Assembly (NCBI GenBank): GCA_019454045.1
Contig: SKCR01041581.1
Coordinates: 1 to 64,000, forward strand
Source: Zanthoxylum bungeanum
Taxonomy: Eukaryota; Streptophyta; Magnoliopsida; Sapindales; Rutaceae
Direction: 5' to 3'
Length of the DNA stretch: 64,000 nt
Shown in pieces: positions 58,638 through 64,000 of this stretch. Made by a program: the position numbers and the translations under genes. The notes below the pieces were generated by a model. It was not told the origin of the DNA. It saw nothing but the letters and a program-made list of their open reading frames with translations, and made no database searches. Numbering within the stretch: the stretch's first letter is position 1; every line of letters starts with the position of its first letter.

Positions 58638-59600
58638 ATGAATCGAACATAATTAATCTGGGATTAATTAGATGAGAGAGAAAATTAATCTAGGATTAAT
58701 TACGGAGAGATTTTATCTGGGATAAAATACTATTTGAAGATAGAGAACGATTAATTCGGAATTAATCAATAAAATAATACATTCGATATATTAAATGAAA
58801 TTAGATTTCATAACGGAATTAAAATTGGATTTTAATTCGGGCGAACGAATTAATTTAGAATTAATTCGCAAGCGACATGAATAGTAATTTTACTAGGCAT
58901 AATTATTTAATAAAATTTGATTTAATTACGTCGCAAAGGAAAATTCGTTAATTCGAAATTAGCGAACCCAAGCCCGGGATGTGTTGCGGGCCCACTCAGA
59001 TTTTGAATCAAGTGGGGCCCACATCAAGTCACATCATTAGTCACTTTATTTGTTTTAAGGTGATGGAAGTAAGTGAGCATATAATTGGTAACTTGTTGCT
59101 TACACAAGTTTGACTTGTGATGGACATTTACCAACTACACTTTTGTAAATGGTTTTTGATTTTTGAAATCATTACTACCTTTTAACAAAATTGAAAAAGC
59201 TCACTCATTCTCTCAATACACAAGTGGCGTGAACTTCACCATTTTCCTCCTCTCTTGGCCGAATCTATGGCATTCTTTCTCCTCTCATTGGGGTGAATCT
59301 AGGCTTCATTTTCTTCTTGATTTTGCTTCAAAATCAACAATGCTAGCACATTAAAGGAGTCATTCAAAGGTGTTAGGGAAACCTTTCCTATGAGTTTGGA
59401 ATTCAAGATTCAAAGATTGGAAGCTTGGAAGCTCAACATACATCGAAGGAAAAGCTTGAAGCAACTTCTTAAAGGCAAAAGTTTTGAACTCTCCGCCAAC
59501 ATCCAAGCCGATCAAAGTGAGTATTTCCGCCATCTTACTTTGTTGTATTCACATGATTTCTTGCTTAATTTGAACTTGGTTTGACCTAGAAAACCCAACA
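58638..59600 (+). repeat. Copia-1 3' LTR remnant, second part
   Basis: Continues the LTR broken at 40103: GAATCGAACATAATTAATCTG and onward to AAAACCCAACA at 59600. It carries a six-rung hairpin ladder at 58651-58868. Compared with the Copia-1 5' LTR it has clear differences in the last 250 bp and in the ladder, more than expected for the partner LTR of one insertion. It abuts the hAT transposase fragment. Confidence 0.8.
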
Positions 59601-60243
59601 GTTTTTGCATGTTCCATGATACATCAATCCAATGACAAGTCACACCCATTATTGAGTGTGTTCACCAATGATCACTCCAAATATCAGAACAAATAGATAG
59701 ACGCCCTTTATTATCTCTAAATTTTTCATTTAAAATAATTTTACCATCTTTATATAATTTAAAAATTTGACGTTTTGTTGTATTTCTAGTCATTCTACAT
59801 GCAGAATGATTTAAAGCATTTTGAACGTAATTAATAAAAGTAATTTTTTCACCAAAACTTAAAGAAAGATGTGTCATATAAGTTAATTTAGTAATTTATT
59901 CTCCATTTTTAACATCAGAATATTTAAATAAATCTAAAGCACTCGTACCTCTACTACATGATGCGTACCTGACCCTTTCAATTTGCGTCGTATCAAGTCC
60001 AAGTTCAACCGGATGATGTTTTTCCAGGTGCTTGATCATATTTCCGTATCCACCGGAAAATTTGTAAGAAACCCTACAATGGTTGCATACTGCTCTTGAA
60101 CCTTCATCAGTATCGTCTAAATGAAAATAAATTTGGAAAATATCCGAGGAACGAGACTTAACTTCTCTTCTCCGTGAACCGATACTAGGGCCGCTCTCTT
60201 GGGTTGGCACATTTGACATTGTGTTCTTAGATGAACTTGTCAT
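59601..60243 (-). pseudogene. hAT transposase, N-terminal part
   Basis: One frame runs from MTSSSKNTMSNV (60243) to the break at 59601, about 214 codons, interrupted by TAA at 59896-59898 and a TGA near 59651. A BED-type zinc finger is visible (CNHCRVSYKFSGG, then HLEKHHP, about residues 58-80), which binds the element ends. Further on, the start of the catalytic region reads LSICSDIWSDHW, then the stop, then GVTCHWIDVSWNMQK, as in RICESLEEPER/ZBED-type transposases. The remaining catalytic and dimerisation parts are absent. Confidence 0.85.
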
Positions 60244-60519
60244 TTGTTGTATAAGAAATTTTAAAGAATTAGAGAATTGAGAATGAGAGAATTATAGGAA
60301 TTGGGAGAAATGAGAATTGAGAAGTTGGTTTGTTGAAATAATGAAGAATGACCCATATTTATACATTTTTAGAATATTTTTGTGATACCTAAAATGCTCC
60401 TAAAATTAGCCGTTTTTATTAATGTTATTATGGGTAATTTGAGAAACCCCAAATTTAATATTTTTTTTTGAACGTTGGGGCAGGTCCCAGCCCAACGGTT
60501 AGTATCCGTTGGGGGGACG

Positions 60520-60700
60520 GTTGAAACCCTAGGGTTCCAACCGGTTGGAACCGTAAGGTTCCGATTGGAGCCAAAACCCCAGCGGTTTCAACTGGTTCGG
60601 TTAGGATAAGAACCCTAACCGAACCGGTCAGGTTCCGGTTCCGGTTCCGGAACCGGAATCGAAACTGGTTGGAACAGGAACCGTCCGGTTCCAACCAGTT
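60520..60700 (-). repeat. hAT subterminal GGTTCC repeats
   Basis: A dense run of GGTTCC, GGAACCG and CCGGTTCCGG copies just inside the right tip, like those at 178-350 and 742-857. They probably serve as transposase-binding sites. Confidence 0.7.
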
Positions 60701-60760
60701 CGAAACCGAAACATTGGGAGGGTCTAGTTTTACTCACACAAATATCTCTCAAACCTTTAC

Positions 60761-60788
60761 AAAATAAATAAATAAATAAATAAATAAA
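60761..60788. repeat. AAAT microsatellite
   Basis: A run of about seven AAAT units between the hAT tip and the host gene promoter. Confidence 0.85.
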
Positions 60789-60893
60789 AAGTAGTGACCC
60801 CCGCTCCATCCCCAGATTTTTTCAGAACCAGGAACGCACACAAAATTTACTGTCCCTACATTTTAAAAGAATTAAAATTTGACCCTCAAATCA

Positions 60894-60904
60894 CACATTT
60901 ATAA
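60894..60904 (+). promoter_or_regulatory. TATA box of the J-domain gene
   Basis: ATTTATAAAATC lies about 90 bp upstream of the start codon, followed by a pyrimidine-rich CTCTCCGTCTTCGTCTTC stretch typical of plant 5' UTRs. Confidence 0.6.
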
Positions 60905-60989
60905 AATCCCAATCCCCCATCCTCTCCGTCTTCGTCTTCAACTCTCACACAACACACTACAAACATAAAAGTTTCACGACACAGAGAGA

Positions 60990-61373
60990 ATGTACGGAAC
61001 CCTAAACATCCCCACAACTGGGTTTCTTCAAAACAATGTCGTTTCAGGAAAGAACAAGAAAAACAACCCCTTTGCAGTTTCGGTCGAGATGTCGGCGACG
61101 GCAGGGAGCTTGTACGAGGTGCTGAGAGTGGAACCCCCGGCGACGGTAACGGAAATTAAGACGGCATATCGGAGTTTAGCGAAGGTTTATCATCCCAATT
61201 TGTGGGGGAACGGTCGGGATTACATTGAGATTCACAACGCTTACGAGACGCTGTCGGATCCCTCGGCGAGGGCGGTTTATGATATGTCTCTGGTTAGGAC
61301 GGCATCGTGTAGGTATTCGGGCCAGTCTGGGTATTATTCGACCCGGAGATGGGAAACTGACCAGTGTTGGTAG
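60990..61373 (+). CDS. J-domain protein, DnaJ 11 type, probably plastid
   Basis: A complete single-exon frame of 127 codons. The first 30 or so residues (MYGTLNIPTTGF..., few acidic residues) look like a short plastid transit peptide. Residues 40-100 form a J-domain: SLYEVLRVEPPATVTEIKTA, then AYRSLAKVYHPN, then IEIHNAYETLSDPSARAVYD. The C-terminus RRWETDQCW matches the tail of DnaJ 11-like proteins. J-domains stimulate Hsp70 through an HPD tripeptide. Here residues 68-70 read HPN (AAT at 61197-61199), and the next residues are LW. This change normally abolishes Hsp70 stimulation. The ATG at 60990 has the context GAGAATGTA and a TATA box upstream. GC-rich coding bias contrasts with its surroundings. 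It is the only intact host gene in the window. Confidence 0.88.
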   Translation: MYGTLNIPTTGFLQNNVVSGKNKKNNPFAVSVEMSATAGSLYEVLRVEPPATVTEIKTAYRSLAKVYHPNLWGNGRDYIEIHNAYETLSDPSARAVYDMSLVRTASCRYSGQSGYYSTRRWETDQCW

Positions 61374-61924
61374 GTAGGTTTTTGAAGTAGGATAAGGAGC
61401 CAACAATATTTGGGATTAAAAAATAAAATAAAAAAGAGAAAAAAATAAAAGCAAAATTTGTTTTTCTTTTTTTAGTATGAGAAATTTAGCTGCATGTATT
61501 CATACATGTCAATTTGATTTTGTTTTAAAGGTTGAAAATCTCGCTAACAAATCACTCGATATAAATTTATTTAAATGGAACGGTTATAATTCTCGGCTAT
61601 TTTAGGTTTTTTTAAAAAAAAAAAACATACATCTTGAATTCGAACGTTGGAGAATTCGATTGCATGAATATCAAAGCTAAAAAAAAAAGTGAATTCTCCC
61701 CTCTCCAGTTGTCTCATAAATTTCAGTAAAAATGTGAATTTGGGGACACGTTACATCAATACTTAAATCTGAAAATGAACTGGATGATATGCTTTTCCAT
61801 ATCACTTGTTATTGTTGTACACTGCAAGATCAATAGAGACACTACGGAGGAAACATTGTTGGCAAGTTCTGCAGGATCTATCAGATATAGTTGTCACATC
61901 CTTTACTTGAGACAGATGACTATG
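61374..61924 (+). other. 3' UTR and intergenic DNA
   Basis: An AATAAA signal at about 61422 may end the J-domain transcript. The rest is AT-rich up to the LTR at 61925. A 68-codon frame at 61775-61981 runs into the LTR and has no recognisable homology. Confidence 0.45.
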
Positions 61925-62430
61925 TGTTGGCCGATAAAATCCCCGCAGGGTGAATTCGTCCTAGAACGAGAAGAGGTGTGAAGAAAAGAAGGGCGATGAA
62001 GCGAAGAACGATAAAAGGACTTGGGACGATCGAGCCAATGGTCAGGGCGAAAAGTGCGATGCAGTTACCTTCCCTACCGAAGCAGTTAGGCGGTTGTTCC
62101 TCCACGATTAGGCAGTTAGGACACACAACCCAGCAGTTACAAGCATGATTCATAACTGCAAAGGAATGGTAGAACTGCCCAAGTCAGTTACCAAGCGGCA
62201 CTATAAAAGCTCGCCTATCCCAAGAACAAGGGAAAAAGGAAAATGAAGACTCAATCGAGCATATTTTATCTTTTTATTTCTTAGCTTGTAACATAAGACT
62301 GTAACTTGTGTGCTTGTGCCCCTTGGAGGCTTATTCACTTGATTCCATACACCCCTTGCTGGGACTTTGTCTCAGGAGGTTTGAACCTTACACGCACTTT
62401 TTTCCTGCACGCGTAAAACCTGCGCAAACA
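61925..62430 (+). repeat. 5' LTR of a second Tat-like element
   Basis: A 506-bp LTR from TGTTGGCCGATAAAATCC to TGCGCAAACA, followed by a primer site and gag. A TATA box, CTATAAAAGC, is at 62201. The partner LTR lies beyond the window. Confidence 0.7.
62201..62210 (+). promoter_or_regulatory. TATA box in LTR
   Basis: CTATAAAAGC is placed about 277 bp into the 506-bp LTR, suitable for a retrotransposon promoter. Confidence 0.6.
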
Positions 62431-62433
62431 GTT

Positions 62434-62453
62434 TTTGGCGACCACAGTGGGAG
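62434..62453 (+). other. Primer-binding site
   Basis: TTGGCGACCACAGTGGGAGG starts a few bases after the LTR end. It resembles the primer sites at 5390 and 42392 (GGCG followed by CCAC/GTGGG). Confidence 0.6.
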
Positions 62454-62468
62454 GATTGGTGTAACAAA

Positions 62469-64000
62469 GTGGAGATACCTCCGAAAAGAAACGCTCAGAC
62501 TGGCTCAACCGCGGAGGAAGGTGGACTGGAGCAAACCAACCAGCCCAACGTTCCAGCCATAGTGGGTCAGTTCGAGGGTCTAGCAGATGTCAGCCGGTAC
62601 GAGCCAATGAGGGAGCTCAGCCCTAATGCGGTGCGTGCATTGATTGGCGAATTCACACAGGATGTCGCCGAACAGGCCAGGCTCCAAAATGCGCATGTTG
62701 TGGACAAATTCATATCGACTAGTAACTTGCACTATGAAAATATGGCCAAACACTTAAGCTCAATGACCGAATTAGTGGCCAAAGGTATAAGCGGCGGAAA
62801 CGCTGCCGCTTACCAACTCTCCCTACAGTAGGCGGTCAGGAAGCTGGTCCTAGTGGTGTTCCCCTACAACCAAACAATACCCCTATGGTTCCCAGAGGAG
62901 GGACGAGCCCTGAAGGGCACGACCCACAATTAGGGCCAAACATTCACCAAGGGCCAAATATGGCTCAACACGAAATCGTGGTGCCTCAGAGTGTCCAAAA
63001 TTCCCAAGGACAGAATCATGATTACGTCCCACTCCCGAGAGGGCCGCAACCGCCCCCTATAGCCGTGCCATTCAATGGCAACGATATGCTAAGGGAGCAA
63101 ATGACCGAAATCCTGCAAAACCAATTCGGTCTAGGCATACGACCAATTCGGCCTAGATATCGGAAGCCTTACCCTGATTGGGTCGATGTGGCTTATCCTT
63201 GGCCGAGGAATTACAGGATACCAGATTTTACCCTCTTTACGGGATCTGGAGAAGTTTCCACTATGGAGATAGGACGCTTCACCCTTCAGTGTGGGGAAGT
63301 CAATGATTTCCATAGACTAAGGTTGTTTCATGGTTCGTTATCAGGGGTGGCTTTCTCCTGGTATGTCAGCTTACCGGCCAATTCAGTAGAAAGTTGGCAG
63401 CAAATGGAGCAACTGTTCCATGCGCAGTTTTATAAGGCCGAATCTGAAGTGGCCTTGGCTGATTTGGCAAATTTGAGACAATTGCCAGGGGAATGTGCCG
63501 AGACGTTTCTACAACGATTTAAGGTAGCCCGAGGCCGATGTTACGTGCCTTTGCTCGAAAAGGAGTTCGTAAGAATCGCTCAAGGATGCCTGAATCTCGA
63601 TCTGAAGAAGAAGTTCCAGGATCGTGAGTTTTGGGACCTTCCCCAACTCATTACCAGTGTGGTGCGCTATGAGCGATTATTACGAGAAGAAGAGCAGATG
63701 AAAAATTCGAGCAAAGGGACGTATTACAGAAACATTGACTACGAGATGGGCGAAGTGAACGCCGACTCGGCCGATCTATGTTTGGCCGAATTGGTGAAAG
63801 GGAAACCCTACGTCTGCAAAACGTGGGCAGAACCCCAAACCAATGAGACGAGCGATAAAAAGAGCAGGAGATTCTCCTTCGACATTACTAAAGTCGAAGC
63901 TATATTTGACCAATTGTACAAAGATAAGCAAATCAGCTTGAGCGACAGACATACATTGCCAACAGCCGAGCAAATCGGCAGTAAAAGATACTGCAAATGG
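62469..64000 (+). CDS. Tat-like gag, partial at window edge
   Basis: A first frame begins MEIPPKRNAQTGSTAEEGG at 62469 and stops at 62829-62831 after NAAAYQLSLQ. From 62831 an adjacent frame stays open for 390 codons to the window end. It includes a proline/glutamine-rich linker (PLPRGPQPPPIAVPF), then a capsid-type region (RNYRIPDFTLFTGSGE, FHGSLSGVAFSWYVSL, QMEQLFHAQFYKAESEVALA, ETFLQRFKVARGRC) of the retrotransposon gag family. Either one shift or ambiguous base separates the frames, or the product is made from two frames. It is the best-preserved transposon gene here, so this copy may be the youngest. Zinc knuckle and pol, if present, lie beyond 64000. Confidence 0.82.

Larger units (their letters stand above)
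16728..59600 (+). mobile_element. Copia-1: outer, chimeric copia element hosting the nest
   Basis: Copia-1 parts, in order: 5' LTR 16728-18574, primer site, long leader, gag from 20773 (split at 21390), gag end and pol 37206-40060, and an LTR remnant 40061-40103 plus 58638-59600. Subtracting the inserted elements leaves one collinear copia. The flanks do not match (ATCTG before 16728, GTTTT after 59600), and the two LTRs differ clearly in length and sequence, so the ends may come from two family members joined by a deletion. Related to Copia-2, which lies in the opposite orientation. Confidence 0.75.
59601..60726 (-). mobile_element. Truncated hAT transposon
   Basis: The intact tip is on the right: GGGAGGGTCTA ending at 60726, preceded by GGTTCC/GGAACC subterminal repeats (about 60520-60700). 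The transposase reads leftwards from 60243 and is cut at 59601, where the Copia LTR ends, so the C-terminal half and left tip are missing. The tip and repeats match the small element at 171-870. Confidence 0.8.

Noticed and set aside
61775..61981. 68-codon frame with a hydrophobic start downstream of the J-domain gene
   Set aside because: It crosses into the LTR and has no recognisable family or promoter.

Overview
The window looks like a piece of a eudicot plant nuclear genome. It is AT-rich intergenic DNA packed with LTR retrotransposons (Ty3/gypsy Tat and chromovirus lineages, and Ty1/copia), plus hAT DNA transposon remains and one intact single-exon host gene. That gene, at 60990-61373 on the + strand, encodes a small plastid-type J-domain protein resembling DnaJ 11. 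No rRNA, tRNA, CRISPR or bacterial-style operon was seen.

Layout. 171-870 is a small non-autonomous hAT element with GGTTCC-rich subterminal repeats. 2383-4395 (minus) is the 3' end of a decayed chromovirus: LTR, chromodomain, integrase and end of RNase H. About 4428-7456 (+) is the LTR, primer site and gag of a Tat-like element, split by an unclassified 0.76 kb insertion. 7484-13597 is a non-coding or eroded copia element. 15430-16727 (minus) is a Tat gag-protease-RT fragment.

From 16728 to 59600 there is one large nest. Copia-1 (+) is the outermost layer. Its gag is split at 21391 by Gypsy-A (minus, 21391-37200, duplicated target CGCAC). Gypsy-A is a Tat element with two RNase H domains, and its integrase is split by a solo LTR (25893-29049, duplicated target CCTGC). 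Copia-1 pol resumes at 37206 and is fused by a deletion, at about 40060, to an LTR remnant. That remnant is split by Gypsy-B (+, 40104-48534), a Tat derivative lacking most of pol. Next to Gypsy-B sits Copia-2 (minus, 48537-58632, duplicated target ACATT), a near full-length member of the Copia-1 family in the opposite orientation. The LTR remnant resumes at 58638 and ends at 59600 against a truncated hAT transposase gene (59601-60726), whose tip lies about 170 bp upstream of the TATA box of the J-domain gene. A further Tat-like element (LTR, primer site, gag) starts at 61925 and runs off the window at 64000.

Apart from the J-domain gene, every protein-coding region is transposon-derived, and nearly all carry stops or frameshifts. 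The exception is the last gag, which stays open for 390 codons to the edge. The most unusual features are structural: a conserved ladder of short perfect hairpins with 3-nt loops in the Copia LTRs, unrelated tandem arrays at the same 3' UTR position of two related Tat elements, a triple 178-bp repeat and TTCGAACG-rich arrays inside Tat LTRs, and an HPN in place of HPD in the J-domain gene.
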